In this document: piece after piece, positions 48,235 through 56,830 of the stretch
How positions within the stretch are numbered: the stretch's first letter is position 1
How the letters are laid out: each line of letters starts with the position of its first letter
DNA from: HGW-17 sp938004375
Lineage (GTDB): Bacteria > Myxococcota_A > Polyangia > HGW-17
Direction: 5' to 3'
NCBI GenBank assembly: GCA_036802685.1
Contig: DAIRVS010000002.1
Span: forward strand, 1 to 64,000
Length of the DNA stretch: 64,000 bases
The notes under the pieces: model-generated
What the model saw: the letters and a program-made list of their open reading frames with translations, nothing else
What the model was told of the DNA's origin: nothing
The model's database searches: none
Position numbers and translations under genes: made by a program

Positions 48235-48755
48235 GTCAGCCCTCCCGTGCGCACGGGGTTCGAACCGCCCGAAGCGGAGGCCTCGGGCTTCCTGATCGGC
48301 ACGTAGGTGAGATCCTGGGGCGTGATCTCGCGCCAGCCCTGCCGGGTGAACTCCTCCAGGATCGGGCTGTTCGTGCGCAGAAAGGCGTACTCGAGCTCAT
48401 AGATCGCGCGATGTTTGCTCATGCGTCGGAACAGACGCGTCTGGTGGGCCAGCTCGTAGGAAGCGGCCTTCTTTCGAGTCTTCATCACGAGGGTGAACAT
48501 GGACAGGCCGACTGTGGCCGCGAGCAGGAACACGAGCAGGCCCAACACCAGCTTCCGGCTCACCAGCCGACGCACCGCCTCCACGGGCAGGGCGGCCGAG
48601 AACGGCGCCGTCCGGTCCTCGGACTCCACGACCTCCTGGGTCAGGGGGGAGGAGACCTCCGCTGGCCCGGGCTCGGCAACCATGTCCGAGGCGGGTTCCA
48701 GCGGGCGGGAGAACGCCTCCAGGCCGAACAACTGATCCGTCACATGCACTCTCAT
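48228..48755 (-). CDS. ftsL: cell division protein FtsL
   Basis: 175 residues; assigned mainly by position between rsmH and ftsI. ATG 48755 overlaps the rsmH stop (ATGA). About 78 polar N-terminal residues are followed by one transmembrane helix (VLGLLVFLLAATVGLSMFTLVM, about 80-101) and a short heptad-like segment (YELAHQTRLFRRMSKHRAIYELEYAFLR), then REITPQDLTYVPI. The layout fits FtsL, which bridges FtsQ/FtsB to FtsWI; the N-terminal cytoplasmic part is longer than in E. coli. Confidence 0.82.
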   Translation of the reverse strand: MRVHVTDQLFGLEAFSRPLEPASDMVAEPGPAEVSSPLTQEVVESEDRTAPFSAALPVEAVRRLVSRKLVLGLLVFLLAATVGLSMFTLVMKTRKKAASYELAHQTRLFRRMSKHRAIYELEYAFLRTNSPILEEFTRQGWREITPQDLTYVPIRKPEASASGGSNPVRTGGLTW

Positions 48756-49690
48756 GTCGGGTCCTCCAGCGTCCACAGGATCCGCAGTTTGGCGCTACGC
48801 GCGCGGGGGTTCCGCTCCACCTCGGCCTCATCGGGGACGAGGGGGCCCTCGGTCCGGTAGCGGCTCTGGGGCAGCTGGTCCCGGGTCAGCGGGACGTGGG
48901 CCGGGATGTCCCGCTCCGGGTGGCACAGGGCGGCGAAGGCGCGCTTGACCAGACGGTCTTCCAGGGAATGGAAGGAGATCACCAGCAGACGGCCGCCGGG
49001 CGCCAGCCGCGGCGGCAGCTCCGCGAGCATGGCCTCGAGCTCGTCGAGCTCGCCGTTGACCCAGATCCGCAGCGCCTGGAAGGTCTTGGTGGCCGGGTGC
49101 AGGTTGCGGGTGAACGACGGCACCACCCGCGTGACCGCGGCCGCGAGATCGGCCGTGGTCCGCAGACGACCCTCCCCGAGCGTCCGCAGGATCGAGCGGG
49201 CCACGGGGCCGGCCGCCGGCTCCTCGCCGTACTCCCGCAGGATCGAGGCGAGCCGGGCGGCCTCGACGTGGGCGAGCTTCTCCAGGAGCGTCTCCCCCTC
49301 CTCGGGGTTCATGCGCATGTCCAGAGGTCCCTCGGAGGAGAATGAGAAACCGCGGTGGGCCTCGTCGAGCTGGAACGAGCTCACCCCCAGATCGGCCAGG
49401 ACGAAATCGACGGCCGGCAGGCCCAGCCGGTCCAGCTCCCCGGGCAGGGTGGAGAACTCGGCGTGACACAGGTGTACCGCGCACGGGGCACTCTCGAGCC
49501 GGGCCCGGGCCCGCCCGAGGGCCTCGGGATCCCGGTCCACCCCCACGAAGACGCCGCCGGGCGGCAGGCTGGCCACCAGCGCAGCGGCGTGCCCGGCCCC
49601 CCCGAGGGTGGCGTCCACGACCACGGGCCGGGGACCGGAAAACCGCGCGCGTTCGAGGACGGCTTCCATGAGAACGGGGATGTGGGGCAC
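48752..49690 (-). CDS. rsmH: 16S rRNA (cytosine-1402 N4)-methyltransferase RsmH
   Basis: 312 residues. I chose GTG 49690 (PHIPVLMEAVL) because GGAG lies 7 nt upstream and the predicted transcript would begin just before it; GTG 49717 is the alternative. Motifs: HIPVLMEAVL, DATLGGAGHA (SAM loop), VGVDRDPEAL, DFVLADLGVSSFQLDEAHRGFSF, DMRMNP, NGELDELEAML and ISFHSLEDRLVK. First gene of the dcw fragment; no mraZ precedes it. Confidence 0.96.
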   Translation of the reverse strand: MPHIPVLMEAVLERARFSGPRPVVVDATLGGAGHAAALVASLPPGGVFVGVDRDPEALGRARARLESAPCAVHLCHAEFSTLPGELDRLGLPAVDFVLADLGVSSFQLDEAHRGFSFSSEGPLDMRMNPEEGETLLEKLAHVEAARLASILREYGEEPAAGPVARSILRTLGEGRLRTTADLAAAVTRVVPSFTRNLHPATKTFQALRIWVNGELDELEAMLAELPPRLAPGGRLLVISFHSLEDRLVKRAFAALCHPERDIPAHVPLTRDQLPQSRYRTEGPLVPDEAEVERNPRARSAKLRILWTLEDPT

Positions 49691-49722
49691 GTTCGGACTC
49701 CGGAGGGTTCGCTCCACCCTGA

Positions 49723-49751
49723 TAAATAGGTGAAACGGGCCGAACCGGCAA
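49723..49751 (-). promoter_or_regulatory. possible promoter of rsmH-ftsL-ftsI-murE-murF
   Basis: Minus strand TTGCCG (49751-49746), 17-bp spacer, TATTTA (49728-49723). Transcription near 49716 would give a leader of about 26 nt to the GTG at 49690 and would exclude the upstream GTG 49717 as start. Confidence 0.42.
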
Positions 49752-49780
49752 ATTTTGCGCCCTTCCGGGTTGGCGCGCTG

Positions 49781-50590
49781 TCAGAGGGGCTTCGTGGAGA
49801 GGACCGTGCCGTCGAGGTCGACGGTGACCTCCTCGACGACCAGGTCCTGGCGCCCGGAGAGGCGCAGGGCGTCGCGCACGATGTGCGTGAGCCCGCCGCA
49901 GCAGGGGACCGACATCCGCACGACCTGGACCCGCGGGATGGGGTTCTGGGCGAAGATCGCGGCGAGCTTCTCGACGTAGGGCTCGGTGCGATCCAGCTTC
50001 GGGCAGGCGATCACCGCGGCCCGCCCGCGCAGGAACCGCCAGTGGACGTCGGCGCTGGCCACCGGCGCGCAGGTGGAAAGCACCACCAGCTCCCGGTCCC
50101 CGAAGAAGGGCGCCCGCACCGGCACCAGGTGCAGTTGGACCGGCCAGTGCGAGAGCTCCGAGGCGTTGACCTTCCCCGGCAGACCGGCGACCGGCGCCGC
50201 CACCGGAGCGGGGACGGCGGGCTTCTCCTGCATACGGACGCGGGAACCGGGACACCCACCGGACCCGAAGGACGGGAGTTTCTCCTCGCAGCCGCAGCCG
50301 GCCGGGCCGGTCGTCCCGGGTTTCGGGGCCGCCGCCACGCCCGCGGGGCGCCCGAGCGGGGTCGAGGGGGCCGCCGGAGGCTCCACGAAAGCGGGGGCGT
50401 CTCGTTCCTCCAGGGTGATGGCGCCGCGGGGGCAGTCCCCCAGGCAGGCGCCCAGACCGTCGCAGTGCTGCTCACGGGCCAGCACGGCCTTGCCGTTCCT
50501 CAGTTCGATGGCGCCCTCATGGCAGGCCGAGACGCACAGGCCGCAGCCGTCGCACTTGTCAGCGTCGATGTGGATGATGGTTCGCTTCAT
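49781..50590 (-). CDS. dicluster 4Fe-4S ferredoxin-domain protein
   Basis: 269 residues; ATG 50590 follows AGGAGG. N-terminal clusters: CDGCGLCVSACHEGAI (full CxxCxxCxxxC) and CDGLGACLGDCPRGAI, the variant second motif typical of a conserved family in anaerobes. A Pro/Ala linker contains GCGCEEKL and GSGGCPGSR, then a conserved C-terminal domain: SHWPVQLHLVPVRAPFFGDRELVVLSTCAPVASADVHWRFLRGR, AVIACPKLD, YVEKLAAIFAQN, VVRMSVPCCGGL. The family is known from sequence only, without established reaction; redox partner or sensor of an anaerobic enzyme is inferred. An FNR-like box lies 50-65 bp upstream. The gene is monocistronic, 63 bp upstream of the rsmH promoter. Confidence 0.85.
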   Translation of the reverse strand: MKRTIIHIDADKCDGCGLCVSACHEGAIELRNGKAVLAREQHCDGLGACLGDCPRGAITLEERDAPAFVEPPAAPSTPLGRPAGVAAAPKPGTTGPAGCGCEEKLPSFGSGGCPGSRVRMQEKPAVPAPVAAPVAGLPGKVNASELSHWPVQLHLVPVRAPFFGDRELVVLSTCAPVASADVHWRFLRGRAAVIACPKLDRTEPYVEKLAAIFAQNPIPRVQVVRMSVPCCGGLTHIVRDALRLSGRQDLVVEEVTVDLDGTVLSTKPL

Positions 50591-50639
50591 GGTCGTCGTC
50601 CTCCTGGCCCCTTTTCTATCCCTGGAGAAACGAAAGGGT

Positions 50640-50655
50640 CTTGATTTCGGTCAAG
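50640..50655. promoter_or_regulatory. FNR/CRP-type box upstream of the ferredoxin gene
   Basis: Plus-strand CTTGATTTCGGTCAAG contains TTGAT-TTCG-GTCAA, 9 of 10 defined bases of the FNR consensus TTGAT-N4-ATCAA. Downstream on the minus strand is TAGAAA (50618-50613). If that is the -10, transcription starts near 50606 and the box is centred at about -41.5, the class II activator position. Confidence 0.5.
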
Positions 50656-50673
50656 CGTGTCCGAATTTGTCGT

Positions 50674-51330
50674 TCAACGGCACAACTGCCGCTTCTTCCA
50701 GGCGAGCTTGCCGCTCCAGCAGCGCGAGACGGTCTTCTGCGGGGAGGGGATCGAGATCACCGGGGGCGCCGCGGGATCCGGGGGCGCCGCCTCGGCGGGG
50801 GTCGGCTCGGCGATCAGTTCCGTGCGGCACTCGTTCCAGGCCCAGTCGGCCGCCTGTCCGCAGTCGGGGATCTTGTCCGAAGGGCGCAGATCCCAGCCGG
50901 AACTGGCCGCGCAGTGCTTCGTGTCGGGGTTCTCCTCGCAGGAGGCTCGCAGAGTGAGACGGACGCTCTGGAGGCCGTCGCAGTCGAAGTCGAAGGACCC
51001 GTCGGGTCGCGGGGTGGCGAAGAACTGCTTCTGGCCCGGGAAGGCCCGGGGCTCGTCGTCGGCGCAGTCGGTGCCGTCCTCGACGTGGCCGGCCGGCGGG
51101 GAGCAGGCCTGCTGCGTCTTCTTCGGGTCGCCGAAGCCGTCCCGGTCCGCGTCGACGTGGAAGGTCAGGGGCCTGGCGCACGCGCCCTCGTCGGCCTTCG
51201 CCCGCCCCTGCTCGGAGACGACGAACTCCCGATCCCGGCGGTCGACGACCGCGCCTTCCTTCGCGCAGGAGAGCCAGAGTCCGGCCAGCGCCGCCGGGAG
51301 GAGCAGGATCGGTGCGCGCGACGGAGCCAT
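50674..51330 (-). CDS. lipoprotein of unknown function
   Basis: 218 residues from ATG 51330. Signal MAPSRAPILLLPAALAGLWLSC with lipidated Cys22. The mature protein has a DADRDGFGDPKK motif (calcium-type DxDxDG loop, thrombospondin-3-like) and eight further cysteines in ACARPLTF, QQACSPP, GTDCADDEPRAF, FDCDGLQSV, ASCEENPDTKHC, PDCGQAADWAWNEC. It ends SRCWSGKLAWKKRQLC. Family unknown. It starts 11 bp after the bamB stop and is probably in that operon. Confidence 0.75.
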   Translation of the reverse strand: MAPSRAPILLLPAALAGLWLSCAKEGAVVDRRDREFVVSEQGRAKADEGACARPLTFHVDADRDGFGDPKKTQQACSPPAGHVEDGTDCADDEPRAFPGQKQFFATPRPDGSFDFDCDGLQSVRLTLRASCEENPDTKHCAASSGWDLRPSDKIPDCGQAADWAWNECRTELIAEPTPAEAAPPDPAAPPVISIPSPQKTVSRCWSGKLAWKKRQLCR

Positions 51331-51341
51331 GGTGGGCCTCT

Positions 51342-52518
51342 TCAACGGAGCTCGAACAGGTAGAGGCGCCCGTTGTTGGCCAGGGTGGCCAGCCAGGGGC
51401 CGGTGGTGGCGAAGCCACCGGAGATCCCGGAGCCCGTGTCGAACTTCTGGTAGAAGAAGCCGTTCTCCGGGTCGAGGGCGACCAGCCCGCCCTCGTCGAA
51501 CGAGATCAGCAGGCGGCGGTTGACAATCTCCATCGCGGTGGCGGTGCCGAGCTCGGCGTGCTGGCGCCACAGCAGGCGGCCGTCGAGGGAGACGCAGTGG
51601 ATGCCCGCCGAGGCGGACACGAAGTACAGGNNNNNNNNNNGGCCTGAGCACACCAATTCACATCGTTTGGTGTTGGTGGCGGTCCCGGTGGAGCAGCAGG
51701 CGGGTCACGCCCGCGACCGGATAGCGCCACTCCACCTCGCCGGTCTCGGCGGACAGGGCCACCACGCCCTTGCGGTAGGAGGCGGCGAACAGGCGATCCT
51801 CGAGGACGAGCGGGGTGGCGTCGGCGTCGAGGTAGTTCTCGTCTCCGCCCTGCTCGAGGTCGGCGGTCCAGTAGATTTCGCCGCGGCGCTGCAGGTCGAT
51901 GCTCATCAGGCGCCCGTCGGAGAGACCGTAGATCAGGAGGTTGCGGTAGCGGGCCAGTGAGGAGTGTCCCCGCACGGTGTAGGCCTGCGGCGTCTCGTGC
52001 TCCCGGCTCCAGTGCAATTGGCCGGTCTCGAGGGCGACCGCATAGAGCTTGTTGCGGGAGGTCAGGCCATAGACCACGCCCTCGTGGACGTACAGGGTGC
52101 CCAGGAAGGACCCATAACCATGGAACTTCCACAACTGACGCCCGGACTCCCGATCCAGGGCGTACAGACCACCGGAGATCGTGCCCACCAGGACCATGGT
52201 GTCATGCACCAGGGGCGGCGCTTCGACGGGTTCGTGCAGGGCGACCCGCCACAGGGAGCGTCCGGTCAGGTCCATGGCCCAGACCTCGCCTCGGGAGGTG
52301 CCCGTGACGATCCGGAGCGTCCCCGGACTCCAGGTCGGCGTGCCGAACTGGTCGGGGACGCGGGCGAACCGGGAGCCGCGGACCATGGTTCGCTCCCACA
52401 CGGGGACCAGGACCGAGCGGGGGGAGATCTCTCCGCGGCGGCGCTCCATGGCCGAGTGCGAGACGCAGCCGGTCCACCAGACCAGGGAGATCAGAAAAAA
52501 TAGGCCGAGGTTTTTCAT
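51342..52518 (-). CDS. bamB: outer-membrane assembly lipoprotein BamB, interrupted by an assembly gap
   Basis: The N-terminal part is 52518 to about 51670: signal with lipobox WTGC (Cys18), then PQQ-like blades (VWAMDLTGRSLWRVAL, LYALDRESGRQLWKFHG, YAVALETGQLHWSRE, VVALSAETGEVEWRYPVAGVTR). The frame then reads a short unusual tail (HRDRHQHQTM) into a stop at 51658. After ten N (51631-51640) the same strand resumes in YFVSASAGIHCVSLDGRLLWRQ and further blades to the stop at 51342. Both halves together make a normal eight-bladed BamB-size protein with only a few residues missing at the join, so this is one gene with a scaffolding artefact, not a pseudogene. BamB is a scaffold of the beta-barrel assembly machine. 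The YfgM-like gene is 8 bp upstream, as in many Proteobacteria. Confidence 0.85.
51631..51640. other. assembly gap (ten N)
   Basis: Ten undetermined bases inside bamB. The length is probably a placeholder, and the 20-30 bp on its right side (51641-51670) may be low-quality contig end sequence because they break the propeller frame. Confidence 0.95.
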
Positions 52519-52526
52519 GGGCGGAA

Positions 52527-53723
52527 CTATTGCATATCCGCGGCGGGCTGGGAAGGCTTTTCCTCGGCGGGCGCGGGCGCGGGGGCCGGCGCAGGGGGTT
52601 CGGGGACTGGCGCCACGGCGGCGGCCGCAGGAGCGGGGGCCACCGCGTCGGCAGCGGGGGTGGCATCGGCCGACGGGCTGGCATCGGCCGACGGGGTGGC
52701 ATCGGCCGACGGCGCGGGGGCCGGTGCGGGGGTCGGTGCGGGGGTCGGCGCGGGAGCCGGCGCCTCTTCCTTGGCCGCTGCGGATTGGAGATCCAGGCCC
52801 AAGTCGAGGAACGCCAGGCGAAGCTTGGCGTAATGGCCGGGGTCGGCGACCGAGGCGCTCTCCTGGAGCCGGATCAATTGGGCGCGGGCGTTGGAGAGCG
52901 CCTGCATGATCTGCAGTTGCTGCTCCGGGTTGTCGTCCTGACGAGGCATGGAGGCCATCATCTGATACACGCTGATCATTTGCTGGAGCTGGGCCTCCTT
53001 CGAGGCGAGCGTACCCGTGGTCTTGCTCTTCACGATCTCGTTGTAGAGGGCGATCGCCTCGGCCTTCTTGCCCTGCATCTCCAGGATGCGGGCCTGGTGG
53101 ATCATGGCCTGGCCGGCGGCGCTGCCCTGGGCCAGACCGGCCAACTGGCGGTAGGCCTCCAGCGCGGCGTCGAGCTTGCCCATTTCCTCATGGACCTGGC
53201 CGATGGAATCGTAGACCACTGTCTTGAGGAAGCCCTTCACGCGCTTGGCCTTCTCGAGGTCGGCGATCGCGGCGTTCAGGTGCGTCTCGCGCTGCTCCTT
53301 CATGACCAGCGCCATCTCGAAGGAGACGCGGCCGCGGACCAGGTGGAGCAGCCCGCACACATCCGAGCCACCGCAGCCCCGCAGACCCTTGGAGTACAAC
53401 TCATGGGTGGACTGCAGCAGCTCCTGACGATCCTTGACCGGTTTGCGCATGCCCGGCAGGAGCTCCTCGGGGGCTTCCTCGGAGGCCAGCGGGCGCAGCC
53501 AGTTCTGATAGCCCTGCCAAAGGGCGTCGGAGGCGCGCTCGTCGCGGGCATGGCGGTAATACACGACCACCGCGATGATCACCGCGACCAGCACGAGGGT
53601 GGTGACCCCCATGATGAGGTATTTATAGTAATTTTTGAGCCACTCCCAGACCCGGAGAAAAAAGAGGGAAATTTCATCGGGCTTGCGGATCTCTTCCTTG
53701 GACATTACATGTTTTTTCGCCAC
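52527..53723 (-). CDS. YfgM-like TPR membrane protein
   Basis: 398 residues. I chose GTG 53723 with GGGAG 8 nt upstream; ATG 53705 is the alternative. A cytoplasmic segment (KKHVMSKEEIRKPDEISLFFLRVWEWLKNYYK), a transmembrane helix at about 35-57 (LIMGVTTLVLVAVIIAVVVYY) and a periplasmic region with TPR-like helices (VVYDSIGQVHEEMGKLDAALEAYRQLA, QARILEMQGKKAEAIALYNEIV) fit the YfgM family, a periplasmic chaperone partner of SecYEG that neighbours bamB in Proteobacteria. The last ~75 residues are Ala/Pro-rich with three 18-bp DNA repeats (52663-52716). Spacing to bamB is 8 bp. Confidence 0.78.
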   Translation of the reverse strand: MAKKHVMSKEEIRKPDEISLFFLRVWEWLKNYYKYLIMGVTTLVLVAVIIAVVVYYRHARDERASDALWQGYQNWLRPLASEEAPEELLPGMRKPVKDRQELLQSTHELYSKGLRGCGGSDVCGLLHLVRGRVSFEMALVMKEQRETHLNAAIADLEKAKRVKGFLKTVVYDSIGQVHEEMGKLDAALEAYRQLAGLAQGSAAGQAMIHQARILEMQGKKAEAIALYNEIVKSKTTGTLASKEAQLQQMISVYQMMASMPRQDDNPEQQLQIMQALSNARAQLIRLQESASVADPGHYAKLRLAFLDLGLDLQSAAAKEEAPAPAPTPAPTPAPAPAPSADATPSADASPSADATPAADAVAPAPAAAAVAPVPEPPAPAPAPAPAEEKPSQPAADMQ

Positions 53724-53958
53724 GTTCACAACTCCCGTCGAGAAACCCCGGTCCATCCCGGAAACACCCGCCACTCCTGCAAAAAGACGCTTTGCTCCGG
53801 AGGACGAGGGACGGCCGGGAAGACCGTACAGGCGCGCAAACTAACAGAACACCGGCGATTAATCAACTAGGGAGTTTCCCGGAAAAATCAGGGTTCCCCT
53901 TTTCCGGCAGTTCAGTTAGCATCCGCATCCATGGCGGGTCCGAAACCCGCGGAGGTTC

Positions 53959-56445
53959 ATGAGCAACCGGAATTCCCTCAAGCTGGTGCCCCGCGCCAGC
54001 GGAGGCACCCAGGAAACCCCCACCCTGCCCCTTCCACCCGAGGAGCGCCAGGGACGAGGCACCCTGCTGGCGACCTTCCTCCTGTTCAATCTCCTGGTCA
54101 CGTTCTTGGTGGTGTCCGACGACGACCTGTTCCCGCCCCGGCTCACCACCCGCGACCTCGGCAAGGTCACCCCCCATTCGTTGATCAGCCGGCGCACCTT
54201 CATGTTCACCCCGGACCGGGAGCTCCTGGACAAACTGGCCGACGAGGCCGCCGCCCGCGTGCTGCCCGTCTACAGCGTCCGCCGGAACCCCTGGCTGGAT
54301 CTGTGGAAGACGCACATCACCTACGCCTTCCGGGCCGTCGAGGACGACGTCTTCGACAATGCCGACGAGGCGGCTCTCAACCGGTTCAACGAACTGGCCC
54401 GCATCGACCTCGACACGACCGTCTTCCGCACGATGAAGGACATCGGCTTCACCCAGTTCAAGGGTGGGCTCCTGGCGCTCTTCACCAACGTGCTCAAGGA
54501 CCGCCTGCTGGTCCTGGACGCCGCCCAGTTTTTCAAGAATCATCCCGAGGGTATCGAGGTTCTCGTGGAGCCGCGCGAGAACGACAGTTTCAGCCTGCCC
54601 ACGACGGTGCGGGTCACCCCCGAGTTCAAGGACCTGCTGGATCTGCGGCAACTGACCGCCCTGTTCCAGTCCGAGCTCGAGACCCGCTTCGCCCTGAACG
54701 ACAAGGACAATTTCCACGAGGAGGGCCGACGTGCCCTGCTCAAGGTCGCCATATCCCTGATTCAGGCCCATCTGCTCTCCCGCGACCTAGTCGGCGCCCT
54801 GCGGCTGGTGGAGCGGCCGGACCTGACGGCGGAGCGCGTCCGGGAGGCCCGTCAGCAGGTCGTCCGCCGGCCTCAGTTGATACACAAAGGAGACATCCTG
54901 GCGCCGGCCGGCTCCCGGATCACCCTGGAGACCGTGAAAATCTACAACAAGATGTTGCCCCGCCTGGGCGGTCGCCTGCTCGGACTGGTGGGCACCTTCA
55001 TCCTCATCAGCCTGTTTTTCGCCGTGACGATCTGGTTCTCCACGCTCAAGTTCGGCGGCGCCCGGGGCCGGACCCCGGATTTCTACATCTGCGGCGGGCT
55101 CTTCCTCTTCTTCCTCCTGCTGGTGCGCGTGGGCTGGGCGCTCACCCAGGGCGTGGTACGCCAGCCCGACCCCATCCTGTTCCCCGCGCTGTTCCCGGCC
55201 GCCGGCGCCGCTCTCCTCGTGCGCATCCTCATCGGCACCCGCCTGGCCGTGTTCTTCGCCGTGGCCATGAGCTTCGTCGCGACCTGGACCATGGGCGCCC
55301 CGGTGCAGGTCTCCCTGTATTACTTCATCACCGGGCTGGCCGCCGCCGGGGTCGTCAACCGCGTGGAGCACCGCAACGTGCTGTGGAAGTCCGGGGGCGT
55401 GATCGCCCTTTCCGGCCTGGGGCTGGTGTTGACCTACCGGCTCGTCGGGGGAGGCCTGTTCGAGACCGAGACGCTGCATCTGGCGCTCCTGGCCATGGTG
55501 GGCGGCCTGATCCTCTCGGTCATGCTGTCCGGCCTGCTGCCGGTGGTCGAGTATCTCGGCGGTTACGTCACGGACATCAAGCTCCTCGAACTCGCCAACA
55601 CCGAGCACCCCCTGCTCCAGGAGCTGCGCGAGAAGGCCATCGGCACCTTCCAGCACTCCCAGCAGGTCGCCGAACTGGCCTTCGCCGCGGCCAAGAAGGT
55701 GGGCGCCAACCCCCTGCTCGTGAAGGTCGCCGCGCTCTACCATGACGTGGGCAAGACCCGCCAGCCGAAGTATTACATCGAGAACCAGTCCGGCGAGAAG
55801 AACCCCCACGACGAACTGAAGCCCTCCATGAGCGCCCTGATCATCAAGGGTCACGTCAAGGAGACCCGCGACATCCTCGAGAAGGCCGGCATCCCCGGCA
55901 AGGTCATCGCGGTGGCGGCCTCCCACCACGGCAGCACGCTGATCGAGTACTTCTACCGGCGCGCCCAGGGACTGGCCGCGCCCGGCGAGGAGGTCTCCGA
56001 GGAGGTCTACCGGTACGCGGGGCCCGTGCCCCAGACACGCGAAGCCGGCATCCTGATGCTCGCCGACGCCGTGGAGGCGGCCGTGCGCGCCCGGGTCAAG
56101 TCGGCCGCCCTGACTCAGTCCAAGGACCCCAAGGATCAGAAAAAGTTCGACATGAACACGATCAAGGAGACCGTGCAGTCGATCATCAACGCCAAGTTCA
56201 CCGACGGGCAGCTCGACGCCTGCGAGTTGACGCTGCGCGACATGCGCACCATCGCCGACTCCTTCATCAGCACGCTCGGCAGCATCCACCACGAGCGGGT
56301 GTCCTACGCGCTCGCGGTGCCGGAGAAACCCAATGTCACTCGCCGTAGCTCATCGTCCTTCGCGGTTGTCCAGGAGACCCAGGATCACGACGGTAAAAAG
56401 GATAGCCAACCACCTCCTGCGACACCTCGGCTTGGAAAGAAGTGA
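53959..56445 (+). CDS. pgpH: 7TM-HD family c-di-AMP phosphodiesterase PgpH-like
   Basis: 828 residues; ATG 53959 follows GGAGG. N-terminal helix (about 34-51), a large extracytoplasmic 7TMR-HDED domain (to about 310, including ARVLPVYSVRRNPW and IHKGDILAPAGSRIT), seven hydrophobic helices (about 332-545) and a cytoplasmic HD domain: GTFQHSQQVAELAFAAAKKVGANPLLVKVAALYHDVGK, FKP-type DELKPSMSALIIKGHVKE, VAASHHGSTLIEYFY and LMLADAVEAAVRA. Catalytic H...HD...H...D residues are present. PgpH enzymes hydrolyse c-di-AMP to pApA. The C-terminal ~37 residues are polar and are overlapped by the start of ybeY. Confidence 0.94.
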   Translation: MSNRNSLKLVPRASGGTQETPTLPLPPEERQGRGTLLATFLLFNLLVTFLVVSDDDLFPPRLTTRDLGKVTPHSLISRRTFMFTPDRELLDKLADEAAARVLPVYSVRRNPWLDLWKTHITYAFRAVEDDVFDNADEAALNRFNELARIDLDTTVFRTMKDIGFTQFKGGLLALFTNVLKDRLLVLDAAQFFKNHPEGIEVLVEPRENDSFSLPTTVRVTPEFKDLLDLRQLTALFQSELETRFALNDKDNFHEEGRRALLKVAISLIQAHLLSRDLVGALRLVERPDLTAERVREARQQVVRRPQLIHKGDILAPAGSRITLETVKIYNKMLPRLGGRLLGLVGTFILISLFFAVTIWFSTLKFGGARGRTPDFYICGGLFLFFLLLVRVGWALTQGVVRQPDPILFPALFPAAGAALLVRILIGTRLAVFFAVAMSFVATWTMGAPVQVSLYYFITGLAAAGVVNRVEHRNVLWKSGGVIALSGLGLVLTYRLVGGGLFETETLHLALLAMVGGLILSVMLSGLLPVVEYLGGYVTDIKLLELANTEHPLLQELREKAIGTFQHSQQVAELAFAAAKKVGANPLLVKVAALYHDVGKTRQPKYYIENQSGEKNPHDELKPSMSALIIKGHVKETRDILEKAGIPGKVIAVAASHHGSTLIEYFYRRAQGLAAPGEEVSEEVYRYAGPVPQTREAGILMLADAVEAAVRARVKSAALTQSKDPKDQKKFDMNTIKETVQSIINAKFTDGQLDACELTLRDMRTIADSFISTLGSIHHERVSYALAVPEKPNVTRRSSSSFAVVQETQDHDGKKDSQPPPATPRLGKK

Positions 56446-56806
56446 GCTCTCCCTCGTCCTGTGCGACAACGCGTTCATTCATGAATTGAACCTCCAGTGG
56501 CGCGGAAAGGACCGTCCCACCGACGTGCTCTCCTTCTCCGGCGCCGAGCCCGCCGCCATCGAGCGGCACCGCCGGGACCCGGAAGCGAACCCCCTGGTCC
56601 TGGGAGATATCGTGATCTCCCTGGACGTGGTGCACGAGCGGGTGGGTGATGATGGCGAAATACAAGAAATCATCCGGCTCCTGATCCATGGCCTCGTCCA
56701 CCTTATGGGCAGTGATCATGTAAATGACGCCGACGCGGCGCGCATGGAGGCCGTCGAAGAGGAACTCGCGGGGGTGGTCGCCACCCATTTTCATTTGAAT
56801 ACTTGA
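56333..56806 (+). CDS. ybeY: endoribonuclease YbeY
   Basis: 157 residues. The zinc site is clear: RLLIHGLVHLMGSDHVNDADAARMEAVEEEL, three histidines in HGLVHLMGSDH, with LNLQWRGKDRPTDVLSF upstream. YbeY acts in 16S rRNA 3' maturation and ribosome quality control. The start ATG 56333 has GGAGA 7 nt upstream inside pgpH, giving a 113-bp overlap in a different frame. No later start with a site exists, so the overlap is real. pgpH-ybeY pairing is common. Confidence 0.95.
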   Translation: MSLAVAHRPSRLSRRPRITTVKRIANHLLRHLGLERSELSLVLCDNAFIHELNLQWRGKDRPTDVLSFSGAEPAAIERHRRDPEANPLVLGDIVISLDVVHERVGDDGEIQEIIRLLIHGLVHLMGSDHVNDADAARMEAVEEELAGVVATHFHLNT

Positions 56807-56830
56807 TCAACCGACCAATTACTGGTATTT
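56802..56830 (+). promoter_or_regulatory. sigma70-like promoter of the lipoprotein-OmpA-barrel operon
   Basis: TTGATC (56802-56807, overlapping the ybeY stop), 17-bp spacer, TATTTT (56825-56830). Expected leader about 55 nt to ATG 56892. Confidence 0.48.

Noticed and set aside
51342..52518. bamB as a pseudogene split in two
   Set aside because: The only disruption coincides with a run of N; both sides are otherwise intact, so an assembly artefact is the simpler explanation.
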